From contig NC_010694.1 in assembly GCF_000026185.1 (NCBI RefSeq), positions 1,054,001 to 1,118,000 of the forward strand: a stretch of DNA of 64,000 nucleotides, read 5' to 3'. Below, piece by piece: positions 18,037 through 29,044 of this stretch. Position 1 is the stretch's first letter. Each line of letters begins with the position of its first letter. Both the position numbers and the translations under genes were made by a program. The notes below the pieces were generated by a model. It worked only from the letters and a program-made list of their open reading frames with translations. It was not told where the DNA came from and did no database searches. The stretch comes from Erwinia tasmaniensis Et1/99. Its GTDB lineage: Bacteria > Pseudomonadota > Gammaproteobacteria > Enterobacterales > Enterobacteriaceae.

Positions 18037-18759
18037 TTATTTCCACCAGTTGCCCATTTCCCATGCGGCTAAAGCACCGCCAGCAAATCCACCCAATAAC
18101 ACGCATACAGGCGCACCAGGCCCACACATTAAGCCAGCAATAGCTCCTCCAGCCCAACCGCCTGCAATACCTGCTCCGTTAATAGCAACCTGCCTGCCGG
18201 TTTCAGAAGATTTATTGTCTGATGCGTATACTTCATACACTGACACCCCGATAGAAAGAACTATCAAGCCCTTAGCAGCACGAGATAATTTCATCATTTT
18301 CAGGTTAACTTGAGGGTTTGATTTGCCCGCTGACTCAATGATACCAGCATAAACTTGGTTTTTTTGCGTTTCTGATAAGCTATTAAAATTAGCCTTTGGC
18401 CCGAATAGAGAAGCGGTCTTTTTAGCGACTAACTCATTAAGGGTTTTACCTGAAGTTTTCAACCTTTCTGCCATTGCCCGACCAAGCGGCGTACTCCGAG
18501 TTCGTACCATATCCATGATCAGATTTCTGGTTTCCTGAGCCTCCATTGCTGCTTTTTCCCAGCTGATGATGCCACTATTAGCTTTGGCTCTGAGATCAAC
18601 AGCCATTTCTTTAATGCGTTTAGAGTACTCAAGGCGCAGTCGGGGATCGACTGAGAGTCTCGCCGCTGCCGCAGATACATCGCCTTGTAAGGCGTTTACT
18701 GCACTTTCAAATTTCGCTTTCCCGTCTGAGTCCAGCGTACTAAGCAAAGCCGTATCCAT
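18037..18759 (-). CDS. Glycine-zipper protein, putative membrane-acting toxin/effector
   Basis: A 240-residue protein. Residues ~1-165 are helical and charged (KFESAVNALQGDVSAAAARLSVD, EKAAMEAQETRNLIMDMVRTRST). Two hydrophobic parts follow: AAKGLIVLSIGVSVYEVYA (~173-191) and a glycine-zipper tract AGIAGGWAGGAIAGLMCGPGAPVCVLLGGFAGGALAAW near the end (about 202-236), of the kind found in pore-forming colicin/T6SS effectors. The ATG at 18759 has an aggga-type ribosome site; the longer frame upstream is unsupported. It heads a two-gene operon. No secretion gene is adjacent. Function is inference from architecture. Confidence 0.6.
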   Translation of the reverse strand: MDTALLSTLDSDGKAKFESAVNALQGDVSAAAARLSVDPRLRLEYSKRIKEMAVDLRAKANSGIISWEKAAMEAQETRNLIMDMVRTRSTPLGRAMAERLKTSGKTLNELVAKKTASLFGPKANFNSLSETQKNQVYAGIIESAGKSNPQVNLKMMKLSRAAKGLIVLSIGVSVYEVYASDNKSSETGRQVAINGAGIAGGWAGGAIAGLMCGPGAPVCVLLGGFAGGALAAWEMGNWWK

Positions 18760-19055
18760 TTTCAGTCCCTGTAAGGTGAGCGATACTGCAAATATAACAA
18801 ATATGCTAATGAGAGTGAAAATTGGATTGCCCCCACAGTTCGACAAAATGGAAATCTTTACCGAACTCTCCTTGCAGCGAGCTCTTTTGCAATACCCAGA
18901 AGAGGCACGACCAGCTCTAAATATCCTTTTGCTAACAATGGTCATTCCATTGGTCTTGGCAGAAAACTCACCCACCCATTGACTGTAATGGTTTACTGAA
19001 TTTAGCCATCTGAACAGAGGTGATATGCTCACCTCAGAACAACACAGGTGTTCCA

Positions 19056-20219
<1,164 letters not shown>

Positions 20220-20224
20220 CCACT

Positions 20225-21061
20225 TCAAGCCGAAACTTTCAAATCAAAAAGCAAGGGATTGTCGCGTTCAGGTTCGTAGCGGAGCTTCTCTTGCAGATTC
20301 GCCCATGAGTAAGCTTTACCTAACTGGGAGGCTTTAAAAGCGATTCCAGCATACTCAAATGAGAAACCATTCATACGACCCGTAGAGGAAATGTTTGGTA
20401 AGGGGGTTATCCCTTTCTCAGCAAGTGCTCCAATGAAGTCATGAATATCAATGGCAGTTGCTAATAGCTCGTCGATAGTGTTCTGCAGGAACGTTTTGGG
20501 GCTTGGCTGACCTTCGCGCTTCTCTTTCTGTTCCTCACCACGTGATAGCCTCTTACACCTACTAGAGGGCGAAGGGCCTTGTAAAGGGGAAGGACCCTTG
20601 GTTCTGGTCAGGTCATGCGCTGACTCGAGTTCCTGGATTACCCGTGTACTAATCAGATTTTCATTTCTGCCTAGGTAGAGCTTCCCTCCTATCAAGTCGA
20701 CTCTGCTGGCAATGATATGAATGTGTTGGCCTGCGTCGTCGTCATGTATGACATAGCAGCGCAGGTGCGTTTCACTGAACCCCATGCGATTCATATAGTC
20801 GTCGGCAAAAGAAACCCATTGCTTCGCTGTGAGTGATTCACCGATAGGTAGGCGAAGCGAATTGTGCCACACCGGCTTGACTACGTCGGGGCGAAGTGAA
20901 GCAGAAGCGCTGAACTCAGTTATCAAATCAGCTGCTGAGTCTCCCAGCATGTTCCCCCCTATGAACACCGGGTCAGTTTTATGGTGAGTTCCAGGCTTTA
21001 ACGCGTATAGAACAACTCCGGCGAAGACCTTACCGCGTTTGATCTTCTGCATGCCCTTCAT
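20225..21061 (-). CDS. Truncated relaxase / mobilisation nuclease
   Basis: N-terminal nuclease domain of a plasmid-type relaxase, which nicks DNA at oriT. The metal-binding three-histidine motif is visible as HDDDAGQHIHIIASRV, preceded by LRCYVIH. The segment GITPLPNISSTGRMNGFSFEYAGIAFKASQLG...YSW matches the end of the nuclease region in MobP/LPD7-type relaxases, which normally continue for hundreds of residues. Here the frame stops 23 residues later, three bases from the IS end, so I infer truncation by the IS. The start (MKGMQKIKRGK) overlaps the end of the mobC remnant, as in mobC-mobA operons. Confidence 0.75.
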   Translation of the reverse strand: MKGMQKIKRGKVFAGVVLYALKPGTHHKTDPVFIGGNMLGDSAADLITEFSASASLRPDVVKPVWHNSLRLPIGESLTAKQWVSFADDYMNRMGFSETHLRCYVIHDDDAGQHIHIIASRVDLIGGKLYLGRNENLISTRVIQELESAHDLTRTKGPSPLQGPSPSSRCKRLSRGEEQKEKREGQPSPKTFLQNTIDELLATAIDIHDFIGALAEKGITPLPNISSTGRMNGFSFEYAGIAFKASQLGKAYSWANLQEKLRYEPERDNPLLFDLKVSA

Positions 21062-21417
21062 TAGAGGGGATACTCCATAGATCAGCTGTGAGAAGTCGTG
21101 AGCGAAGATCACCAATTTGACGTTTTACAGCAAAGAGTTCTGTCTTAGTCAGCGGGCTGCAGCATTGCTTAGCATTTAGGTGGTTTAAGAGCTTATTGAG
21201 GCTTTGATTTATCTAACCTAACATTTTCCATGTGCATCGGTTGATTTCTGGGACAACAGGTACATGGTTCTTAAGCAAACACATGCGAAGCCATTCGCCT
21301 TTGGCGTATTGTTTACGCTCCTGATTCAAAGTATTTAGCTCTGAGTTATTTAGTCGGACGCTAACGCAATGAATACGTAAATTATATGCAGCAGGGGGGG
21401 GTAAATAAATTATTCAT
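21030..21417 (-). pseudogene. MobC-like relaxosome accessory protein, two lesions
   Basis: Read on the minus strand in one frame the region encodes a MobC-type ribbon-helix-helix protein: CVSVRLNNSELNTLNQE, then AKGEWLRMCLLKNHVPVVPEINR, and after an in-frame amber at 21213-21215, INQSLNKLLNHLNAK and QIGDLRSRLL. The start codon (21415-21417) is out of frame because of an eight-C run (G8 at 21394-21401 on the plus strand); seven C would restore the frame. It overlaps the relaxase gene and once helped it bind oriT. The homopolymer change could also be a sequencing error; the amber codon is separate. Confidence 0.75.
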
Positions 21418-21594
21418 TAAAAAATTTTATTTCAAAATTAGCACATTCCTTATGCCTAATATATTTATAATCGATAGGTGTATTATGTCAACGATGTGGG
21501 GTTTGACTTTCCCCTTTTGCATCCGAAGAGCAGAAAAAGCAAGGCTACTCAGCTTCGCTGAGTTAGCTCATGCTTAATTAGTAATATATAGTTG

Positions 21595-22131
21595 TTATTT
21601 TATCTTTACAGAGGAAGATGGGATTGTTTTTTCTTGAGGGTTTAAATCCTTTCCTGGGATATATTTATCCATCACTTTATTGTGGAATGCTAACAAGTCT
21701 GTTTTGATGTCAACTACTAGGTCATCTAATTTGAAAATATTTCCACTTGATTCAAATTTTATATTTTTCCAAGAAATATTCCCCGGTGATTTAAGCAATG
21801 CAGGTATGGAGAAGTCAGGGCTAGTAATATTTTCTAAATTAATAGAGTTTCCAATAATGTCAATTTGAAAAGTCCATACTTTTTTTCTTCATGAAAATAA
21901 CTTTTATCATCAGATGAGTTGATTTTATTATTATACTCTTTTATTGCTTGTGAATAATTTAGGAAAAAAAATGGAGAATCTTTTTTTTCGTATATCTTGG
22001 AGTAAATAAAGTGGGATATGATCTGTAGGACAGCCACAATTTCCACCTGATATATGTAAAATGAAAGGATTGACTGGGAGAAGATTAATTGGATAACAAA
22101 TTTTGATGATTAGATAACATTGACTTTTCAT
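21595..22131 (-). pseudogene. Unidentified gene broken by two A-tract frameshifts
   Basis: Three overlapping minus-strand frames read as one protein of about 175 residues: MKSQCYLIIKICYPINLLPV...GGNCGCPTDHIP, then (after an A8 tract) DSPFFFLNYSQAIKEYNNK...SYFHEEKK, then (after an A7 tract) VWTFQIDIIGNSINLENITSPDF...KSPGNISWKNIKF to the stop at 21595. The shifts lie exactly at the A-tracts, so either the gene is decayed or the base calls are wrong. I do not recognise the family. Very AT-rich, unlike the core. Confidence 0.5.
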
Positions 22132-22254
22132 TTCAATTTCTCAAGTTTAATCCAAGGGAGATGTAATCATATGTCTTAGCGCAGTATTTGACAATCAAAA
22201 AAAATAATATATAAAAATATAACTAATGCAATAGCAATTATGTTTGGATGAAGT

Positions 22255-22916
22255 ATGTATGAAGATAAAAAAGTAGATATATATAGGTTATTTATTACGA
22301 GGAAAATTTCAGTGTTTATAGATAAATTTAACCACTGTGGTTTTAGTTGCGATTTTATTATGAGTAATGATATTGAATTATTTGAGAGTTGCCATGTAAA
22401 AAAGCTAATCAACGTAAAAAAGGATATGGAGATAACTGAGCTATATGTTGAGTTAAATGAATTGGATACAATCAATTTTGTTGATATAGAGCGTGATAAC
22501 TATATAATAAATTGTGAAGATGATTTAATAGTTAATAGTTAATAGTTAATAGTTAATAGTTAATAGTTAATAGTTAATAGTTAATAGTTAATAGTTAATA
22601 GTTAATAGTTAATAGTTTTACTAAGTGTTTTTTTACTCAAAATTGTGTAAGAAAAACAGATGCTGTAAATGTCGAAAAAACAATAAATAAATTCCTTAAG
22701 CATCTGAAGTTATTAGGTGTAATACAAGCGCTTAATGCAATTCAATTAATAAGATTGAAAGGTTATTTAAACCGTAGCGATCTTTTAGAATTATATTCGA
22801 AATATACAGGTTATTTAGAAAGCATATCGGAAGGATCTGAATATAATAATTATTTTTACCTAACGAGAATGGTTCTGGATCTGAGGATTTTAAAGAGTTT
22901 AAATATAGTGACTTAA
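22255..22916 (+). pseudogene. Unidentified gene interrupted by a 7-bp tandem repeat
   Basis: The N-terminal part (MYEDKKVDIYRLFITRKISVF... YIINCEDD) and the C-terminal part (FTKCFFTQNCVRKTDAVNVEKTINKFLKHL ... LRILKSLNIVT) are each open but lie in different frames on either side of 13 copies of ttaatag. If only two copies were present the reading would run ...DDLIVNSFTK... without a stop, giving one protein of about 192 residues. I therefore read this as one gene broken by repeat expansion. The C-terminal half is helical. The family is not recognised. It lies directly ahead of the methyltransferase operon. Confidence 0.6.
22525..22615. repeat. Heptanucleotide tandem repeat, 13 copies of ttaatag
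   Basis: Thirteen exact head-to-tail copies of a 7-base unit (91 bp). Because 7 is not a multiple of 3, a change in copy number shifts frame, and three or more copies bring in TAA. It lies inside an otherwise open coding sequence. Confidence 0.97.
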
Positions 22917-23061
22917 ATGATTGCAGGTAGAGAAATATATTATTTTATTCACTTAAAATTCCGATCCTACTTGCTGTACGAACAATCAACATGCTTGATG
23001 TTACCTAAGGATTGTGGTAAGGCAAAGTATGCGGTAAAATTACATACAAGAATATTATTTT

Positions 23062-24249
23062 TTGAGAGCGATTGATAAGTTGATTAAAATCAATGGGATA
23101 GATCTTTTTTCAGGTGCGGGGGGCTTTTCGTTAGCCGCTTTGGAGCTGGGTATTGAAATTCTTGCTGCTATTGAGCTTGATAAAGATGCGTGTGATACAT
23201 ATGACAAGAATTTAATACAAAAAAGGAAAAATAATATAAAGCTAATCAATAAAGATATTATTGCTATTCCCCCTTCTGAACTCATGGATAGCCTACATCT
23301 TAAAGAAAGAGAGTTGGACCTCATTATTGGTGGGCCACCTTGTCAAGGATTTTCATCACATAGAATAAAAAATGCTGGTGTCAATGATCCAAGAAACACA
23401 TTACTTATTCGATACTATGATTTTGTTAAGGTGTTTCAACCTAAAATGTTTCTTGTTGAAAACGTACCTGGCTTGCTTTGGGGAAAACATAAAGACTATT
23501 TAAACAACTTTAAAAAGCTTGCCGCTAATAGTGGATATAATATCTTGGGTCCATTAAAGTTGAATGCAAAAGATTATGGAGTCCCTCAAAACAGAAACCG
23601 GGTATTTATCTTAGGTCTCAGAGATGATATTTCTATCAGCGAAGGTGATTGGCCACCTCTCCCAACTCATTTCAAAGATAAAAAACCTTATTGGGTTAAT
23701 GCTTCTGAAGTCTTTGAAAAACCTACACCTTCTATTATTGAAAAAATTACTGCTATTTTAGGGCAAGATGTCGCACAGAAATTAAAATTTAAAAATACGC
23801 TTAAAGAAAATAAAAGTGATCAAAATAATATTCATATGAATCATGCTGATTATATGATTGAAAGATTTAGTTTGACACCAATCAATGGCAGTCGGGAAGA
23901 TGTTGATTTTAGATTGCCTTGTCATTCGAATGGCTATGTTGGTCATAAAGATGTTTATGGTCGGATTAGGCTATCATTACCTGGCCCGACAATAACGACT
24001 GGTTGTTTTAACCCTTCAAAGGGTCGTTTCCTACATCCGTGGGATAACCATGGAATTAGTGTAAGGCAGGCAGCTAGATTTCAAACATTCCCCGATGATT
24101 ACATTTTTTCTGGAGGCATCATTAGCCAAGGGAAACAGGTGGGAAATGCTGTTCCTGTAAATCTGGGGAAAATTCTTCTGAAATCTTGTGTTGAAATAAT
24201 AATCAATAACTCTCAAAGGGATGATAAAAATGCAGATGAGATCTCTTAG
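23062..24249 (+). CDS. DNA (cytosine-5)-methyltransferase
   Basis: Dcm-type C5 methylase that modifies cytosine in a specific duplex sequence. Motifs appear in the canonical order: I (DLFSGAGGFSLAALELG, residues ~14-30), IV with the catalytic cysteine (GGPPCQGFSSHR, ~90), VI (FLVENVPG, ~131), VIII (VPQNRNRVFILG, ~176), a target-recognition region of about 110 residues, then IX (SVRQAARFQTFPDDYIF) and X (GKQVGNAVPVNLG). All key residues are present. The start is a TTG at 23062; a second TTG at 23080 is possible. It overlaps the following ATPase gene by 14 bases, so they form an operon. AT-rich, foreign in composition. Confidence 0.92.
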   Translation: MRAIDKLIKINGIDLFSGAGGFSLAALELGIEILAAIELDKDACDTYDKNLIQKRKNNIKLINKDIIAIPPSELMDSLHLKERELDLIIGGPPCQGFSSHRIKNAGVNDPRNTLLIRYYDFVKVFQPKMFLVENVPGLLWGKHKDYLNNFKKLAANSGYNILGPLKLNAKDYGVPQNRNRVFILGLRDDISISEGDWPPLPTHFKDKKPYWVNASEVFEKPTPSIIEKITAILGQDVAQKLKFKNTLKENKSDQNNIHMNHADYMIERFSLTPINGSREDVDFRLPCHSNGYVGHKDVYGRIRLSLPGPTITTGCFNPSKGRFLHPWDNHGISVRQAARFQTFPDDYIFSGGIISQGKQVGNAVPVNLGKILLKSCVEIIINNSQRDDKNADEIS

Positions 24250-27208
24250 CTTTAAAGCGAGAGCAAGGACAATTTAACATCTCGGTAAGGGGCAGATTGC
24301 AGACTGCCCAACTGCTGTAAGCGAGCTTTGGAAAAATGCATATGATGCTTATGCAAGAGATGTGGCATTATACACAATAGATGGCGATTATCCTTGCGGA
24401 GCCCTTATAGATAACGGTTGCGGAATGTCCTTGCAACAACTTATTGATAATTGGCTTGTTGTTGGCACCGAATCTAAAACGAGAAAGAACACCTTAGAAG
24501 AAAATGAGCGGTTCGGATTAGGTATCCGAAAAACTCAAGGAGAAAAAGGGATTGGGCGATTATCTGCTGCTTTTCTATCTCCCGTAACTTTTCTTGTTAC
24601 TAAGAAAATGGATAATAATTATGTTGCCTTACTAATTGATTGGAGGCTTTTCGAAAACCCGTATCTCTCATTTGACGATGTCACTGTTCCATTCAGAGAG
24701 TTTGAAAAAATAGATTCTCTATCTGATGTTTTATCTGGTTTGCTCATTGAACTTAAGAAGAATGTATCCTTTCCCAGCAAAGATGAAGATGAAGTTCGTC
24801 ATTTTAATCATCTTCTCATAAAAGCAGCTTGGGAAAAATTCTCAGAAGACGAGAAAGCTGTAAATGAAAAAAGTGACTTTATTACTACTCAAGATAAAAT
24901 AATTAATTTTTGTGATCAATTTAAAATTGATCCTAGTGTCTTCGTTCCTTGGGAAGAAATCTTAATCAAAGTTGAAAAGATAGACGGTGGTAAACATGGT
25001 ACCGCTCTCTTTTTATTGGAGCTTGGACGAGATTTGTCATTATTAACCAATGCAGGGGATTTAGCTAAGGATAATGCAGAGTTGTCTGATGTTGAACAAA
25101 GCTTGGTTGACACTTTAAGGGCATTTGTAAATCCTTATATTTTAGAGGATCTATCATTCTCTTATGAAATATATACAGTTAAGGCCAATGGTTACCATCG
25201 TCAAATATTAAAGCAATCGGATGTATTTAGTAAAAGCGATTTTGATGCTTTAGAGCACACTGTTGTAGGCTATGTTGATGCGAAAGGTTGGTTTAGAGGT
25301 CGCGTAAAAGCTTTTGGTGAGGATAAGGGCGAAGTAGTTATTCCTGCCAGCATAAGTGTTAATTCTGATTCTGGAGTCGGACCATTTGAAATTCAAATTG
25401 GGACATTAGAATTTCTGCCGCAAAATACCTCGCACACCGAGCGAGAGCATACACATTTTGACCTCAAGGCAAAAAAATATGCTGGGCTTATGGTGTTTCG
25501 GGATAATTTAAGAGTGTTGCCATATGGACGAGTAGATAATGATTTCTTCCAGATCGAGGAAAGACGTTCATGGAATGCTGGGCGATACTATTGGTCTAAC
25601 CGAAGAGTTTTCGGATTTATCAGTATCACACAATCAAATAATAAAGAACTAAAGGATAAATCTGGAAGGGAAGGCTTCATTCGAAACCAAGCTGCTAGAG
25701 AATTGAAAACATTAGTTTCAGATTTATTAACATCATTAGCGGATAGATTTTTTGGTAGAAATTCCGAAGATCGTAAAGAACTTCTTGAGCAAGTTAAACG
25801 TGAAAAGGAATTACGAAAATCAGCACAGCAACAAGCTCGTAAATCTACACAAAAGAGTTTCTCAGAGGCACTAAAAACGCAAACTCCCGTTTTAGATGCT
25901 TCGCTTGAAGCTGTAAAAAAATTGAAGACTAAATTAGATAGTAATCAAAACAAGCATGATTATAATTATATAAAAGAAATAGATGCTGACCTTGCTAATT
26001 TAGAATCATTGAGAACAGAAATAAAAACTCCAACTAAGCCACCTAAAATTGGTGTATATGAGGAGAAATATAGAAGTTATCGTGATAAATACAATGAATT
26101 TTCTGCGTATATATTAGAGATGAAATTAATAGTTAATAAATTGGATTCTGAATTAAATAAGTTAGAACCTTCGTTAGTAGGTAAGAATCATCTTGATAAA
26201 AATCAAGGGATCATAAATGCCAGATTAACCAAGTTTAGTAATAATATAGATGAAAAAACAAATGCACTCTTAAAGAAATGGGGGGTAGAAATTAAAAGTG
26301 ATAGAGCTATATATTACTCTAAAGCTATATCAATAGTTGACTCAATTAATAACAATGCTGAGATCGAGAATGTTCTAAATTTACTCGATAGCATTTATAT
26401 TGAAACAATTGACTCCCTAACATTCAAATATCAATCTATAAATAAAGGATTAGAAAGGTTATTTGATGGGGTAAATTTAGACTCTGCTTTTTCGCTATCA
26501 GAAGAAGAAAGAGAGTATTTCGAGGATAAAGCTAAGAGTTTAAATGCTTTGGCTCAGTTGGGAATCAGCGTCGAAATACTCTCACACGAGCTTGAAGAAA
26601 TGGACTCGATGGTAACACGAGGACTAAATTCTTTGCCTTCAACCGCGAAGGAACACCCGGGTTTCACATTGGCTCTGAATGCACATAGATCATTAACACA
26701 ACAAATCAGGTTTTTATCACCTTTGAAAATATCTGGATATCAGTCAAGGCAAAAAATTTCCGGGAAAAATATAATGGATTATATCCTGAGATTTTTTGGT
26801 GATCGTTTTGAAAGACAACGTATTTCCATTGAGTTCGGTGATGATTTTAAGAACATATATATAAATGATATACCTTCACGAATATATCCGGTTTTTACTA
26901 ATATTATAAATAACGCAATGTATTGGGTGAGTTTGTCCGATAATCGTCTTATCAAAATATATTTTGTTAATTCTTTAGTTATAATTGCAAATACAGGCCC
27001 TGCTATTGACCCAGATGACATTCCTCGTTTATTTGAATTGTTTTATAGCAAAAGAGCTAATGGTCATGGTGTCGGGCTTTATTTATGCAGGGAGAATTTA
27101 GCTGTAGCACACCATAAGATTTGGTATTCTGATCCAAATGTTGAAGATGACTATTTAATTAAAGATGGTGCTAATTTCGTAATTAAGTTCAATGGAGTGG
27201 AGTCATAA
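24236..27208 (+). pseudogene. Large GHKL ATPase of the paraMORC type, nonsense codon near the start
   Basis: About 990 codons. The true start is the ATG at 24236, inside the methylase gene, reading MRSLSFKARARTI, then an ochre TAA at 24275-24277, then HLGKGQIADCPTAVSELWKNAYDAY. ELWKNAYDA is the Mg-binding N-box; DNGCGMS and GEKGIGRLSAAF (ATP-lid motifs) follow. No in-frame start lies between the stop codon and the N-box, so a product from the GTG at 24362 would lack it. The middle is coiled-coil (about 25780-26200), and a second histidine-kinase-like ATPase module closes the protein (ISVEILSHELEEM, TNIINNAMYW, NGHGVGLYLCRENL). Iyer, Abhiman and Aravind (2008) tied such paraMORC proteins to restriction-modification loci. 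Confidence 0.8.
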
Positions 27209-27209
27209 T

Positions 27210-28954
27210 ATGGCTGTAACAACTTATAATTCCCTTGTGCAGAAAACTTTTTGTGATAATGCTATTCGTTCAGTAGTAATGATAGATGACGATTTTATTA
27301 CTTATTCTGACTCTATCAAAGCACTTAATAGCGAGATAAAATTAGACCCAGCAAAAATTGATTCCTCAAAGCGTGCTGCTACCCTCGAAGAATATTTTCA
27401 AGCCAAGAATATGATCTGTGATATTGACAACGGTTCAGTAAACTTTGATGTTGACCGCATCCGTAAGTCAGATTTGGTCATAATTGATTATCATTTAGAT
27501 ACAATGCACCGGATAAAACCATTACAATATTAAAAGAATTAAAAAATTCTGATCATTTGAATATGATTGTTATTTATACGAGAGAGGAGCTCAAAACTGT
27601 CTGGATGCAAATTGCTTCTTCTCTAAGAGGAATCGAAAATTGTAATGATAAAATACTTGAAACAGAAAATGATGAATTAATTGAATACTGGCAGAGTGTT
27701 ATTTTACCTGATTTGATCCACAAAGGAGAAAGGGCATTAACGAGGGATGAAACTATACTATATATCCAAAATGACTCCCTATGTAAGCGTATTAAGAAAG
27801 CAATCCGAAATGATGGAAGCCTTACAGAGCAAAATGATATTAATTTCATTGCTAAGATGATTTCTGAATATGCAGTCGCTGAAAATGCCGTCATTCCAGA
27901 TTATGTGACAAAAAGTATGGTTGTAGGGGATACTGCCGGTATTAAATGGATTCAAAGTGGTAATATATTTATCAGTGTGTTCCATAAGGATAAAGATGAT
28001 CATGAAAGTGATGGTGAGAGAATTTGGCAAACACTAAATGAATCATTAATAGAATGGAACCCATCTTACTATCAAATTATCAAGTCAGAGATTCAAAATA
28101 CTATTGAAGCAGAAGCACTTTCTTTCAATAACCATTTAGCTAATGATGGTTATGGTCAAGCTGGATGGTTGAATCAAATATTAAATTCCGCTTCTGAAGA
28201 AATTAAAAGGAAAAATATTGAATTTGTTTTTAGTAATTTATCTGAAGAACTCTATGAAAGATTGAAGGGAAATAAATGTTTAGTAGGATTCATTAATGAT
28301 GTTTTTGAAACATATACAACCGATTTTAAAAGTAGTGGAGAAGCGAAATCATTAGAGTATTGTTCAAAACAAATGAATTTACCTGCAAATGCAAGCTCAT
28401 TTAATGAGATGTATCATGCTTTGAACATGAATCTGTCTTCTAAAAATTTTGAAGAAAGACATATTTCAACAGGTACAATTTTCTTCGATACTGAATCTGA
28501 AAAATGGTATTTATGTGTTTCTGCTGCTTGCGATCTTGTGCCTACTCAGGGTAATGAACCACATCATAAAAGATTAAGTCCTCATCGTTTAATTAAGGTG
28601 TTAGAACTTTTCAATGCTAACCAGAATAAAGCATTACCTAATGGAGAACAATCCAAGTACATTTATGTAATTCATAAGAATACCAGAAAATATTTATCTA
28701 TATTTGAAGGCGATAAAACTTTACCAGTCGTTGATTATATAGTTGTTTTAAATCACGGCCATACTGTTCCGGGGGAAGAGAAAAATATACTTTCAGCGGT
28801 ATTCTTGAGTAGCATGGATGACAACGTACAAAATGTACCAGTTAAACTGAAATTAAAGTCCCAACTTCGAAGTGGTTATGCTGAACGATACCAAGCTATT
28901 GCGTCGCAATACAGTTCTAGAATCGGTGTAGATTATGTATCTATGATGCCTTAA
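27210..28954 (+). pseudogene. Receiver-domain protein of the methylase operon, frameshifted
   Basis: Would encode about 580 residues. The N-terminal part is receiver-like: acidic pair in SVVMIDDDFITYSDS and probable phospho-acceptor Asp in SDLVIIDYHLD, then, in another frame, NAPDKTITILKELKNSDHLNMIVIYTREE with the conserved Thr. The frames meet near 27500, where one base seems to be missing. The remaining ~450 residues (open from 27557) are unique and end QYSSRIGVDYVSMMP; part (ISTGTIFFDTESEKWYLCVSAACDLVP) looks like a folded beta domain. The ATG at 27210 follows a ggagt site just after the ATPase stop. The fusion suggests that it receives a signal from the ATPase. Confidence 0.75.
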
Positions 28955-28960
28955 AACATG

Positions 28961-29000
28961 AAAAGCCGATTGATATACGAGTATAGTCATATCGGCTTTT
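28961..29000. terminator. Bidirectional terminator between the methylase operon and the membrane-protein gene
   Basis: Perfect 10-bp stem aaaagccgat / atcggctttt enclosing a 20-base loop with further pairing. It has T-tracts on both strands and lies between convergent genes. Confidence 0.8.
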
Positions 29001-29044
29001 CTATAGTGCCAAGTTATATTTAATACTCTTGCGAAACTTAATTA

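Noticed and set aside
22521..22620. CRISPR array
   Set aside because: The 7-bp units are adjacent with no spacers, so it is a simple tandem repeat.
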